Assembly (NCBI GenBank): GCA_030682255.1
Contig: JAUXOK010000028.1
Coordinates: 186,001-250,000, forward strand
Direction: 5' to 3'
From: Bacteroidota bacterium
GTDB lineage: Bacteria; Bacteroidota; Bacteroidia; NS11-12g; UBA955
DNA: 64,000 nucleotides
Under the pieces are notes generated by a model that worked only from the letters and a program-made list of their open reading frames with translations, did no database searches and was not told the origin of the DNA. A program made the position numbers and the translations under genes. The number at the start of each line of letters is the position of its first letter. Positions within the stretch are counted from its first letter, which is position 1. Below are positions 33,472 through 42,073 of the stretch, one piece after another.

Positions 33472-34797
33472 ATGGACGGATTAATAATGGCGGCTCAGAT
33501 TATCACAGCCCTAGCAATATTGGTAACTTTACACGAATTAGGTCACTTTTTAGCTGCAAGAATGTTTGGTATAAAAGTAGAAAAATTCTACTTGTTTTTT
33601 GATGCTTGGAATATCAAATTGTTTAAATTTAAAAAAGGAGATACTGAATATGGTATTGGATGGTTGCCATTGGGTGGTTATGTAAAAATTGCTGGTATGG
33701 TTGACGAGAGTTTGGATGCAGAACAACTTAAAAAAGCACCAGAGCCTTGGGAATTCAGAAGTAAACCAGCTTGGCAAAGATTAATTGTGATGCTTGGCGG
33801 TATCATTGTCAATTTAATTTTAGGATTCATCATTTTCATTTTACACACTTGGTATTATGGCGAAGCAAAATTACCAATGGATAAAATTCAAACAGGGATT
33901 CACGCTCAAGAAGTAGGCTATGAAATTGGCTTAAGAGATGGTGATTTTATTACAGGTGTTAATGGCAAAAAAGTTACTTACTTTGAAGATTTGAAAGCTC
34001 CATCAGTATTTCTTGATGGCGGCAATTATTATGATGTGGTAAGAAATGGTGAAAATCTAAAAATTGAAATCCCTTCAGATATCATTGATAAAATTTCCGA
34101 GAAGAAAAATAGTTTATTTGATTTGGTGATGCCTTGTGATGTTGACAGTGTTTTAATCGGATTAAGTGCTGATAAAGCAGGCATTAAAAAAGGAGATAAA
34201 ATCATTGAACTTAACGATACAAGTGTGGCTTATTTCCATCAATTAGCTGAAAGATTGCCCTTTTATGTCAATAAAAAAATTCCTTTAAAAGTACTAAGAA
34301 ACCAAGACACAGTCGCATTAACAGCCTCATTAGATGAAACAGCAAAACTTGGATTCATGAAAAACGATATATACATGTCTTCTTATGAAATCTTTAATTA
34401 CGGATTTGCAAAATCAATTCCTGTTGGTATCAATAGAGCATACCAATCATTAGCAGACAATGTTAAAGGACTAAAAAAATTAGTAACTGGCAAATTAGAC
34501 CCAAGAAAATCGATTCAAAGTCCGATTGGCATTGCTACAATGTTTGGTGCGCAATGGGTTTGGGCTAGATTTTGGATTTTAACTGGTTTGCTATCTTTGG
34601 TATTAGCCATTATGAACTTATTGCCTATTCCAGCTTTAGATGGTGGCCATGTTGTGTTTCTTTTGGTTGAAATGATAAAAGGCAAACCCTTGAGTGATAA
34701 ATTCATGCAAGTGATGCAAGTGATTGGCATGGTGTTATTATTATCTTTGATGGCATTTGCTTTTGGCAACGATATATTTAAAATATTCCTAAAATAA
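33472..34797 (+). CDS. rseP: Site-2 protease RseP
   Basis: A 441-residue intramembrane zinc metalloprotease. HELGHFLAARMFG near residue 22 carries the zinc-binding HExxH, and NLLPIPALDGGHVVF near the C-terminus is the LDG motif with the third ligand Asp. A PDZ-like region (about 130-290) lies between membrane spans. RseP clears signal peptide remnants and cuts anti-sigma factors. hscB follows by five bases. Confidence 0.93.
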   Translation: MDGLIMAAQIITALAILVTLHELGHFLAARMFGIKVEKFYLFFDAWNIKLFKFKKGDTEYGIGWLPLGGYVKIAGMVDESLDAEQLKKAPEPWEFRSKPAWQRLIVMLGGIIVNLILGFIIFILHTWYYGEAKLPMDKIQTGIHAQEVGYEIGLRDGDFITGVNGKKVTYFEDLKAPSVFLDGGNYYDVVRNGENLKIEIPSDIIDKISEKKNSLFDLVMPCDVDSVLIGLSADKAGIKKGDKIIELNDTSVAYFHQLAERLPFYVNKKIPLKVLRNQDTVALTASLDETAKLGFMKNDIYMSSYEIFNYGFAKSIPVGINRAYQSLADNVKGLKKLVTGKLDPRKSIQSPIGIATMFGAQWVWARFWILTGLLSLVLAIMNLLPIPALDGGHVVFLLVEMIKGKPLSDKFMQVMQVIGMVLLLSLMAFAFGNDIFKIFLK

Positions 34798-34802
34798 TTT
34801 TT

Positions 34803-35300
34803 ATGATAGGTCCAAATCTGAATGACTATTTTAGTTTTTATGATTTAAAACCTTTATACGCTATAGACAAAGGTGAACTTAAACAGCGCTATTTCGAACT
34901 AAGCAAACAATATCATCCCGATCATTTTGGAGATTCTTTTTCGCATCAAAATGAAGCCATTTTAGTTTCTACATATAACAATAAAGCATATAAAACACTC
35001 AACAACGACATTTCAAGGGCACAGTATTTGGTTGATTTGTTTCATCATACATCCGAGCATTCAGATTCTACACTTCCTCAAGACTTTTTGTTTGAAATGA
35101 TGGACATCAACGAATCGATTGATGAAGCAGATGAAACTGAAAAACAAACGGTTATAAAAAAGGAAATAGAGGGATTTCAGGCAGATATCAAAACTGATAT
35201 TGAAGCGTTAGCAAACCAAGAACAATGGCAAGATTTACAAATTGCTTTGTTAAAATGGAAATATATTGAGCGTTTAAACCAAAGAATTACTTTCTCTTAA
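34803..35300 (+). CDS. hscB: Fe-S cluster co-chaperone HscB
   Basis: A 165-residue J-domain protein. The J-domain (about 10-75) contains the HPD triad in YHPDHFGD, which stimulates the Hsp70 HscA; the C-terminal helical domain binds the IscU scaffold. LYAIDKGELKQRYFELSKQYHPD is typical of HscB rather than DnaJ, and no zinc fingers are present. Its end overlaps the convergent transketolase gene by 14 bases. Confidence 0.88.
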   Translation: MIGPNLNDYFSFYDLKPLYAIDKGELKQRYFELSKQYHPDHFGDSFSHQNEAILVSTYNNKAYKTLNNDISRAQYLVDLFHHTSEHSDSTLPQDFLFEMMDINESIDEADETEKQTVIKKEIEGFQADIKTDIEALANQEQWQDLQIALLKWKYIERLNQRITFS

Positions 35301-36240
35301 TAGCTCTCTCTGCTGCTGCAACAACATCCATCACATCAAGTCCATATTTTGACATCAACTGATCTGGGGTTCCGCTTTCTCCAAATGAATCATTAACACC
35401 TACAAATTCAATCGGTCTAGGCATATTTCTACCTAATAGTTGCGCTACACTATCTCCTAAACCGCCATTGTACATGTGCTCTTCGGCTGAAACAGCACAA
35501 CCTGTTTTTAGAACTGAAGCTACAACAGCTTCGTTATCCAATGGTTTAATTGTGTGAATATTGATTACCTCGGCACTGATGCCTTTTTCTGCCAAAGCTT
35601 GAGCAGCTTGAATGCTTTTCCAAACTAAATGACCTGTGCAAAAAATTGACACATCTGTGCCTTCAAAAATTGTAACTGCCTTTCCTATTTCAAAAACTTG
35701 GTCAGGACTTGTAAAAATTGGCACTTTAGGTCGTCCAAATCTTAAATAACAAGGACCGTGGTATTTTGCTATTGCAATTGTAGCCGCTTTGGTTTGATTA
35801 AAATCACATGGATTAATGACCACCATACCCGGCAACATTCTCATCATGCCAATATCTTCTAAAATTTGATGGGTTGCACCATCTTCACCTAAAGTTACAC
35901 CTGCGTGTGAAGCACAAATTTTAACATTTTTATCACTGTAAGCTACACTTTGACGGATTTGGTCATAAACTCTGCCTGTACTAAAATTAGCAAATGTGCC
36001 CGTAAAAGGAATTTTACCAGCAGTAGCCAATCCAGCAGCCACACCAATCATATTGGCTTCAGCAATTCCCATTTGAAAAAAACGCTCTGGAAACTCTTTT
36101 TTGAATGCATCCATTTTTAAAGAACCAGTTAAATCTGCACACAATGCTACTACCCTATTGTCTGCTTTTCCTGCTTCTAATAATCCGGCTCCAAAACCTG
36201 AACGTGTATCGTTATTTCCTAATATTTCTATTTGATGCAT
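35287..36240 (-). CDS. Transketolase, C-terminal subunit
   Basis: The 317-residue pyrimidine-binding and C-terminal half of a split transketolase. FFQMGIAEANMIGVAAGLA contains the catalytic Glu, and GATHQILEDIGMMRMLPGMVV follows; the C-terminal domain ends normally. It pairs with the thiamine-diphosphate-binding half encoded about 1.4 kb upstream, to move two-carbon units in the pentose phosphate pathway. Its ATG overlaps the stop of the intervening VWA gene by one base (TAATG), so translation is coupled. Confidence 0.9.
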   Translation of the reverse strand: MHQIEILGNNDTRSGFGAGLLEAGKADNRVVALCADLTGSLKMDAFKKEFPERFFQMGIAEANMIGVAAGLATAGKIPFTGTFANFSTGRVYDQIRQSVAYSDKNVKICASHAGVTLGEDGATHQILEDIGMMRMLPGMVVINPCDFNQTKAATIAIAKYHGPCYLRFGRPKVPIFTSPDQVFEIGKAVTIFEGTDVSIFCTGHLVWKSIQAAQALAEKGISAEVINIHTIKPLDNEAVVASVLKTGCAVSAEEHMYNGGLGDSVAQLLGRNMPRPIEFVGVNDSFGESGTPDQLMSKYGLDVMDVVAAAERAIKRK

Positions 36241-37592
36241 TATATATTAATTTCTGTTGTTGTTGCTGATGTAATGATAAATTCCTTTTCAAAAGAATAA
36301 ATGGTTCTCGTTTCTGATTTGCTTCTGCCCATCATAAAATATTTGCCTGGTTGCATGATAATGATTTGATAGGCCGCATCTGTAATATCTGTTACCCATT
36401 CTACCTTACCATTTTTGTATTGATAAATGGCAACTACCAAATCTCTTGATTTATTAATTTGTAATCTACCCGGTTGTGGAATTTCTATCAAAGTAGTTTT
36501 GTTTTCACTGACAATGACACTGTCTAAATAAATTCTTGGTATGGTTAAAATTTCTAAATCATAAGCACCTGTTAAATACCTTTTGGAAGTGTTAAATAAT
36601 TGTGCATTGATTGTTTTGTTTTGGTTGCGTTGTCTTACAATTGTTTTTAGTTCACTGTAATTGGTTTTACCATTACAAACAAAATTAATATGACCTTGAG
36701 AAGCATCAATGGCGATGGTGTTATGTCTGCCTGGCACCAATTCAACATTCTTTTTGAAAATTGGCGGCATGGTGTGAATCACAAAATTGTATTTTCTCAA
36801 TGGATCTAAAAACAAAGTATCTGGCACACCTCTACCATTCATGGTATGTTCGTAATTGTGCAATAGTTTTTGGGTAGAAGCATCGTAAATACTCATCAAA
36901 ACATTGGTTTCTAAAGGCCTAAGTTGTTTATCTAATAAATTAACTTGACAAGATGTTGCATTCATGGCTTGAGAAACTACCACACCTACAACTGTATTAA
37001 CTTCATTTTCTGAATTGGCATCATAATAAGTTCCAGCACAATTAAAAAACAATTTAAACTGTTCATCCGAACCTAAACCAATGATAAAAGGTTTTAAAAC
37101 AATCCCTTTTTTTTGCAAGGCTTGCGAAATGGCGCATGGGTCGCCTGAACATTCTTCTAATCCATCAGTTACAATAATTATAAGGTTTCTAACACCTTTT
37201 TCTTCTGGAAAGTCTTTTTCACTTTCTTGTAATGAGTAGGCAATGGGTGTCCATCCTTTTGGAACCAAACTGTTAATGCGTTTTTTTAAGATAACTGTAT
37301 TGCCTGAGGAAAATGGCACTTCCAATTTAGAGTCTTTACAATCTTTTAAATTAGCTGTTTGTTGATGACCATATACCCTTAAAGCGAGTTCAACATTTTT
37401 AAAACTTGATAAACTATCCACCAATTTGTTAGCTAATTTTTTAGCCATCACCATTCTCGTGTTGTTCTCAAAAGGTGCAGTCATACTGCCAGAAGCGTCA
37501 AAAATGATTAAGATACGCGTTTTTGTTTCTTTTTGCGCTGCCAAAGACAGAACAATAAAAAACATCATCAAACTGAATATTTTTTTTATCAT
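36240..37592 (-). CDS. Secreted von Willebrand factor A domain protein
   Basis: A protein of about 450 residues with a signal peptide (MIKKIFSLMMFFIVLSLAAQ) and an N-terminal VWA domain. The metal-ion-dependent adhesion site is intact: LIIFDASGSMTAPF (DxSxS), a Thr in PKGWTPIAYSL, and the Asp in IIIVTDGLEECSGDPC. The rest has repeated beta-rich segments of unknown family. It sits between the two halves of transketolase, coupled to the downstream half. An upstream ATG at 37619 would add nine residues. There is no obvious functional link to transketolase, since this product should be exported. Confidence 0.8.
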   Translation of the reverse strand: MIKKIFSLMMFFIVLSLAAQKETKTRILIIFDASGSMTAPFENNTRMVMAKKLANKLVDSLSSFKNVELALRVYGHQQTANLKDCKDSKLEVPFSSGNTVILKKRINSLVPKGWTPIAYSLQESEKDFPEEKGVRNLIIIVTDGLEECSGDPCAISQALQKKGIVLKPFIIGLGSDEQFKLFFNCAGTYYDANSENEVNTVVGVVVSQAMNATSCQVNLLDKQLRPLETNVLMSIYDASTQKLLHNYEHTMNGRGVPDTLFLDPLRKYNFVIHTMPPIFKKNVELVPGRHNTIAIDASQGHINFVCNGKTNYSELKTIVRQRNQNKTINAQLFNTSKRYLTGAYDLEILTIPRIYLDSVIVSENKTTLIEIPQPGRLQINKSRDLVVAIYQYKNGKVEWVTDITDAAYQIIIMQPGKYFMMGRSKSETRTIYSFEKEFIITSATTTEINI

Positions 37593-37626
37593 GATAATAT
37601 TAAACGCTTTTATTGGCATTTTATTA

Positions 37627-38469
37627 TTAATAATCGCCTAACGTTTCGGGAAGTTGATTCAAAGCACGTGCCAATTGTTCATCATTGGGTGCAATGCCAT
37701 GCCATTCGTGACTGCCCATCATAAAATCAACCCCTGCTCCCATTTCTGTTTTCATGATGATAACATTGGGTTTATCAGAAATATTTGCTTTTACTTTGGC
37801 ATTAGTATCTAAAATATCTTGCATGTTGTTGCCATCCATTTCATAAACCGACCAACCAAATGCTTCGAACTTTGCTTTTAAATCATAAAAACCCATGATT
37901 TCTTCGATGTTGCCATCTATTTGTTGTTTGTTATAATCTACAGTAACAATCAGGTTGTTTAATTTTCTGTGCGATGCAAACATAATAGCCTCCCAATTTT
38001 GTCCTTCTTGCAATTCACCATCACCTGTATTTACATAAACAAAAGAAGCATCATTTTCTAATTTTTTAGCCAATCCAATGCCACAAGCCACACTTAAACC
38101 TTGACCAAGAGAACCTGATGCAATTCTGATGCCTGGCAAACCTTCGTGCGTTGCAGGATGACCTTGTAATCTAGAATTCAATTTTCTAAAAGTAGCTAGT
38201 TCATTAACTGGGAAATAACCACTTCTAGCTAAAACACTATAAAAAACTGGACTGATATGCCCGTTCGATAAAATAAATACATCCTCATTTTTTGCATCTT
38301 GGGTAAATTGAGCAGGTTTGTGGTTCATGATTTGAAAATACAAAGCTGTGAAATAATCAGCGCAGCCTAAAGACCCACCTGGATGTCCACTTTGAACAGC
38401 ATGAACCATTCTAACGATGTCTCTTCTAACCTGACTGGCTATATTTTCTAATTCTTTGGTGCTTGGCAT
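37627..38469 (-). CDS. Transketolase, N-terminal subunit
   Basis: The 280-residue thiamine-diphosphate-binding half of transketolase. VQSGHPGGSLGCADYFTALY carries substrate and cofactor His residues; GSLGQGLSVACGIGLA and the GDGELQEGQNWEA motif binds the Mg-diphosphate. It lacks the C-terminal half, which is a separate gene two positions downstream. Splitting is common in this phylum, but the halves are usually adjacent. Confidence 0.9.
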   Translation of the reverse strand: MPSTKELENIASQVRRDIVRMVHAVQSGHPGGSLGCADYFTALYFQIMNHKPAQFTQDAKNEDVFILSNGHISPVFYSVLARSGYFPVNELATFRKLNSRLQGHPATHEGLPGIRIASGSLGQGLSVACGIGLAKKLENDASFVYVNTGDGELQEGQNWEAIMFASHRKLNNLIVTVDYNKQQIDGNIEEIMGFYDLKAKFEAFGWSVYEMDGNNMQDILDTNAKVKANISDKPNVIIMKTEMGAGVDFMMGSHEWHGIAPNDEQLARALNQLPETLGDY

Positions 38470-38553
38470 ATTGTTAAATTCAGAAGTGCAAAAATTAAAT
38501 TAAATTCTCTAAAAACAAACGTAAAAATAGAATACTTATAAACCAATAATAAA

Positions 38554-39324
38554 CTAGTTAATTATTTCGTACTGATCCCTATCATTTAATACAGGAAATT
38601 CAAGTCTAAAATTAGTAAGTGAAGCTTTATTTAAGTTAAATTGAAACACTTTATCCTCATTGCCAAATCCAATTTCTTCGCCCAAATAATTGATTATTGA
38701 AGAATTGCCAATGTGATTAATACCATTCCCATCCTCACCTATTCTATTACAAGACACCACATAACATTGATTTTCGATAGCTCGAGCTTTTAATAAAGTT
38801 TGCCAAGCATAATTTCGTTTTTCGGGCCAATTAGCTACATATAACAACAAATCATAATTCTCAATATTTCTGGAAAAAACAGGAAACCTCAAATCATAAC
38901 ATATTTGCGGACAAATAAGCCATCCTTTATAATCAATTATAAGCTTTTCGTTGCCCTTGGTATAGTACTTTGATTCATCACCAGGAGAAAATAAATGGCG
39001 CTTATGATATAAACTTATTTCCAAACTTGGCGATACAAAGACAAATGTGTTATAAAACAAATCATTTTCTTTATACATCAAGCTTCCGCATATAGCAGAC
39101 TTTTTTTGGCTAGCCATTTTTTTCATCCACTCAATACCTTTTTGGGTAGATTCCTCAGCCAACATTTCGGGCTTCATGCTAAAACCTGTTGTAAACATTT
39201 CTGGCAAAACAATTAAATCACAATTTTCTATTTTAGATACTATTTCATTGAAATGATTTATGTTTTTATCAACCGATTCCCAAAACAAATGGGTTTGAAC
39301 CACACTTATATTTATAACTTGCAT
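38554..39324 (-). CDS. Nitrilase-superfamily omega-amidase
   Basis: A 256-residue C-N hydrolase with the catalytic triad visible: Glu in LPEMFTTGFSM, Lys in YHKRHLFSPGDE, Cys in ICPQICYDLRFP. It looks like YafV/Nit2 enzymes that hydrolyse alpha-ketoglutaramate or ketosuccinamate. The start overlaps the end of the upstream aminotransferase gene, so the pair likely works together: transamination with glutamine or methionine keto acid, then deamidation. It may be part of methionine salvage. Confidence 0.85.
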   Translation of the reverse strand: MQVINISVVQTHLFWESVDKNINHFNEIVSKIENCDLIVLPEMFTTGFSMKPEMLAEESTQKGIEWMKKMASQKKSAICGSLMYKENDLFYNTFVFVSPSLEISLYHKRHLFSPGDESKYYTKGNEKLIIDYKGWLICPQICYDLRFPVFSRNIENYDLLLYVANWPEKRNYAWQTLLKARAIENQCYVVSCNRIGEDGNGINHIGNSSIINYLGEEIGFGNEDKVFQFNLNKASLTNFRLEFPVLNDRDQYEIIN

Positions 39325-40466
39325 AAAATATCTAATCCTCTGAGTAATGTATCATCTTTTTTTGCAAAACAAAATCTCAATACTTTATGATCCGTTTTTC
39401 TTTTGTAAAATGCAGAAACAGGAATAGCTGCCACTTTATTTTCTATTGTTAATTTTACAGCCATATCTACATCTTTCATGTCAGAAATTTTGTCATAAAT
39501 TACAGACTGAAAATAACTACCATTACACTCAATTAATTTAAAATTGCTTCCTTTCAATCCTTTTCTAAATAAATCTCTTTTTAGCTGATAAGAACTACTC
39601 AATTCTATATAAAACTCTTTTCGTTTCAAAAATTCAGCATAAGCATATTGAACGGGAGTATTAGCAGAGAATGCCATATACTGATATGCTTTTCTAATTA
39701 AAACCATTATATTTTCTGGGGCCAATAAATACCCCATTTTCCAACCTGTGGTATGGTAAGTTTTTCCAAAGGAAGAAACTACAATACTTCTATTAGCTAA
39801 TTGAGGATATCGCGCAACAGATTGGTGTTCAAAACCATCAAAAATTATATGTTCATATACTTCATCACTCAAAACAAGAATATCAGTTCCCGATAATAAT
39901 TTCTCAAGTTTTATCATATCCTCATTGGTTAAAATTGTACCAGTCGGATTATGTGGTGTATTGATAATTATCATTTTTGTTCTGACAGAAATAAATTTTC
40001 TGAGCTGATGCCAATCAATTTTATATTCCGGAAACAACATTTCATAAACAATGGCTTTTCCACCAGCTAATTCTATGGCAGGAATGTAGCTATCATAAGC
40101 AGGTTCTATAACAATAACTTCGTCATTTTCTTTAATTAAAGCCTGAATGGCTGCAAAAATCCCTAATGTTGCGCCTGGTACAATGGTAATTTCTGATTCA
40201 GGATGATAAATTGCAGAATATAAATCTTCGGTTTTTCGAGCTATAATCTCTCTTAAAGACATTAATCCAGGCATAGGAGCATACTGATTAAAACCCTTTT
40301 TCATAGCATCATTTACTAAATTTTTCAAATCAGCATGACAATCAAAATCAGGAAAACCTTGCGCTAGATTTATCGCATCATGTTCATTAGCCAAGGCAGA
40401 CATGGTGGCAAAGATAGTTTGTCCAATGTTTGGAAGCTTGTTATTGAGGTGACCTTCAAATTTCAC
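39312..40466 (-). CDS. Methionine/glutamine-type aminotransferase (YbdL-like)
   Basis: A 384-residue class I/II PLP aminotransferase. INLAQGFPDFDCH, the INTPHNPTGTIL Asn/Pro motif and SSFGKTYHTTGWKMGY with the PLP Lys are visible. The overall order resembles YbdL methionine aminotransferase and kynurenine aminotransferase. Paired with an omega-amidase, it probably transaminates 4-methylthio-2-oxobutyrate in methionine salvage. The start is GTG 40466; a TAGGTTTG box (40471-40478, minus) lies just four bases upstream, which is too close for an ordinary leader. Confidence 0.87.
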   Translation of the reverse strand: MKFEGHLNNKLPNIGQTIFATMSALANEHDAINLAQGFPDFDCHADLKNLVNDAMKKGFNQYAPMPGLMSLREIIARKTEDLYSAIYHPESEITIVPGATLGIFAAIQALIKENDEVIVIEPAYDSYIPAIELAGGKAIVYEMLFPEYKIDWHQLRKFISVRTKMIIINTPHNPTGTILTNEDMIKLEKLLSGTDILVLSDEVYEHIIFDGFEHQSVARYPQLANRSIVVSSFGKTYHTTGWKMGYLLAPENIMVLIRKAYQYMAFSANTPVQYAYAEFLKRKEFYIELSSSYQLKRDLFRKGLKGSNFKLIECNGSYFQSVIYDKISDMKDVDMAVKLTIENKVAAIPVSAFYKRKTDHKVLRFCFAKKDDTLLRGLDILCKL

Positions 40467-40554
40467 AAAACAAACCTACTTAAATATTTTAACATAACAA
40501 AAACAAAGTATTTGAAATGTAAATATCAAATGATAAAGAAGTAAAATATTTTTT

Positions 40555-40582
40555 TTGAGTTGCATTTTTTTAGCTATTTTTG
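40555..40582 (+). promoter_or_regulatory. Promoter of tRNA-Arg
   Basis: TTG (40555-40557), 17-base spacer and TATTTTTG (40575-40582) lie 21 bases before the mature tRNA 5' end, in a T-rich context. Confidence 0.55.
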
Positions 40583-40603
40583 CAGTCCTTTTAAAAAAAA
40601 TTG

Positions 40604-40677
40604 GGACCCGTAGCTTAATTGGATAGAGCACCTGACTACGGATCAGGAGGTTGGGGGTTCGACTCCCTCCGGGTTCA
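40604..40677 (+). tRNA. tRNA-Arg (anticodon ACG)
   Basis: A 74-base cloverleaf. The acceptor stem GGACCCG pairs with CGGGTTC (one G-U), then discriminator A; CCA is not encoded. The D arm has TAGCTTAATTGGATAGAGCA. The anticodon stem CCTGA/TCAGG encloses loop CTACGGA with anticodon ACG at 40638-40640, read as ICG after deamination. The T arm is GGGGG-TTCGACT-CCCTC. No intron. Confidence 0.97.
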
Positions 40678-40684
40678 CAAAATT

Positions 40685-40709
40685 AAAACCGTCTTAGGAC
40701 GGTTTTTTT
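40685..40709 (+). terminator. Rho-independent terminator after tRNA-Arg
   Basis: AAAACCGTC and GACGGTTTT form a 9-base stem with a TTAG loop, followed by more T residues, eight bases after the tRNA. Confidence 0.85.
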
Positions 40710-40813
40710 ATGAGGTCTATTTTCAGTAAAATCTATTGAAATCATTTAAGTGTAAATAGATTAGTTATCATACTAATAATTAGGAACTAATCTGCATATA
40801 TTCATGACAAAGA

Positions 40814-41543
40814 TTAAAACAATATTCTTAAGGCATTGTATCCAAAAAAAACATCTTTTGCATACCGATAATCATATTTTAACCAAGGGTCAAATTTAAT
40901 TTCTTCCTTTGTGTAATAATCTAAAATATTTTCTCCTTTTCTTCTTGTCAGGATCATTGTGACAATTGAATGTATTGATTTTGCTGAATAAATAATCTCA
41001 GAAGAAAGTTGTTTAATTTTATTAAAATCGGCATATTTGGGAATAAATGGATAAACAACAGGAATTTCTTGCAGCCATCAATTAACTTATTCGTTCAAAG
41101 GATAATCCATAGTGCATCTTAAATCTCTTATAATAAAATACTCTCGATAACTATCTTTTGATTGAATCCCAATTCTTTTAAATTTATACTTCCCTTTAAA
41201 TAAAACTACACCTCCTATATTTAAAAAAACCCACTAATGGATTTAATCTATTTATGTCTTCAATATAATCTATGTTTGTATTAGAAAAACAATCTAATAA
41301 CAAAAATATCTTCCATTGTCGTTAATTATTTCCTATTCAGTATCTATGAACTTAAAATAAGCATAACCAAATTCTTTTTGTAATTTAATTTCTATAATCT
41401 CCTGATTCTGTGTGTTCTAGTATTGGCATTATATACTTATAAAAATTCTTGGTTTAAGTAGCTCTGAAATCCAACATCATCTAACAACAAACAATATCCA
41501 TTCAATTCTATATTATATTCATGAAATCCAAAGAACAAAATGC
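40814..41543 (-). pseudogene. Decayed protein-coding gene downstream of hemJ
   Basis: The minus strand of this 800-base 'gap' translates in pieces into protein-like sequence broken by stops and frame changes. Readable fragments in order include ELNGYCLLLDDVGFQ, LQKEFGYAYFKFIDTE, FLLLDCFSNTNIDYIEDINR, FKGKYKFKRIGIQ, YREYFIIRDLRCTMDYPLNE, YPFIPKYADFNKIKQLSSE and FDPWLKYDYRYAKDVFFGYN, ending at a TAA at 40814. In-frame stops lie after IDTE and PLNE, and one shift falls in a run of T near 41222. It begins two bases after the hemJ stop, so it may once have been the last gene of the heme operon. I do not recognise the family. 40710-40813 holds nothing else. Confidence 0.75.
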
Positions 41544-41545
41544 AT

Positions 41546-42073
41546 CTATTTTCTCCTTATAGCTTTATAAATTTTTATAGTAGACATTAAAATTATTACG
41601 AATAAAACTAATCCTATAATACCATAAACTACACTAATATTTTGTTTTACAACTACTAACATAATAATAGCAACTAAAAAAATAGTTGGAATTTCATTCC
41701 ATATACGTAGTTGATCGCTAGAGTATTTAAAAACACCTTTTTTGTGTTGTTGATAAATTAAATGGAGTGATAAATGATAAATTACTAGTAAAAAAACAAG
41801 CACTAACTTAATTATTAGCCAACTTGGAATAGTCCCATATGAAAAAAGTATACATACCCCAAAAAAAATAGTTAAAATAGCTGATGGCAATGTTATACCA
41901 AAAAGCAAACGTTTTATCATAATAATAAATTGAGATTGTAAAATCTGTCTTTCATTATATGGCTTATCTAAGGCCTCTCTATTATAAATAAATAAACGAC
42001 ATAAATAAAACATGCCACTAAACCAAGTTACAACAAATATTATATGCAATGCCTTTAGATATAAAAAATCCAT
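41546..42073 (-). CDS. hemJ: Protoporphyrinogen IX oxidase HemJ
   Basis: A 175-residue membrane protein with four to five spans, of the HemJ (UPF0093) family. The N-terminal LKALHIIFVVTWFSGMFY has the conserved His and Trp, and WLIIKLVLV the conserved Lys. HemJ oxidises protoporphyrinogen IX to protoporphyrin IX, replacing HemG/HemY. Its ATG overlaps the hemH stop, and it is the last intact gene of the nine-gene heme operon. Confidence 0.9.
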   Translation of the reverse strand: MDFLYLKALHIIFVVTWFSGMFYLCRLFIYNREALDKPYNERQILQSQFIIMIKRLLFGITLPSAILTIFFGVCILFSYGTIPSWLIIKLVLVFLLVIYHLSLHLIYQQHKKGVFKYSSDQLRIWNEIPTIFLVAIIMLVVVKQNISVVYGIIGLVLFVIILMSTIKIYKAIRRK

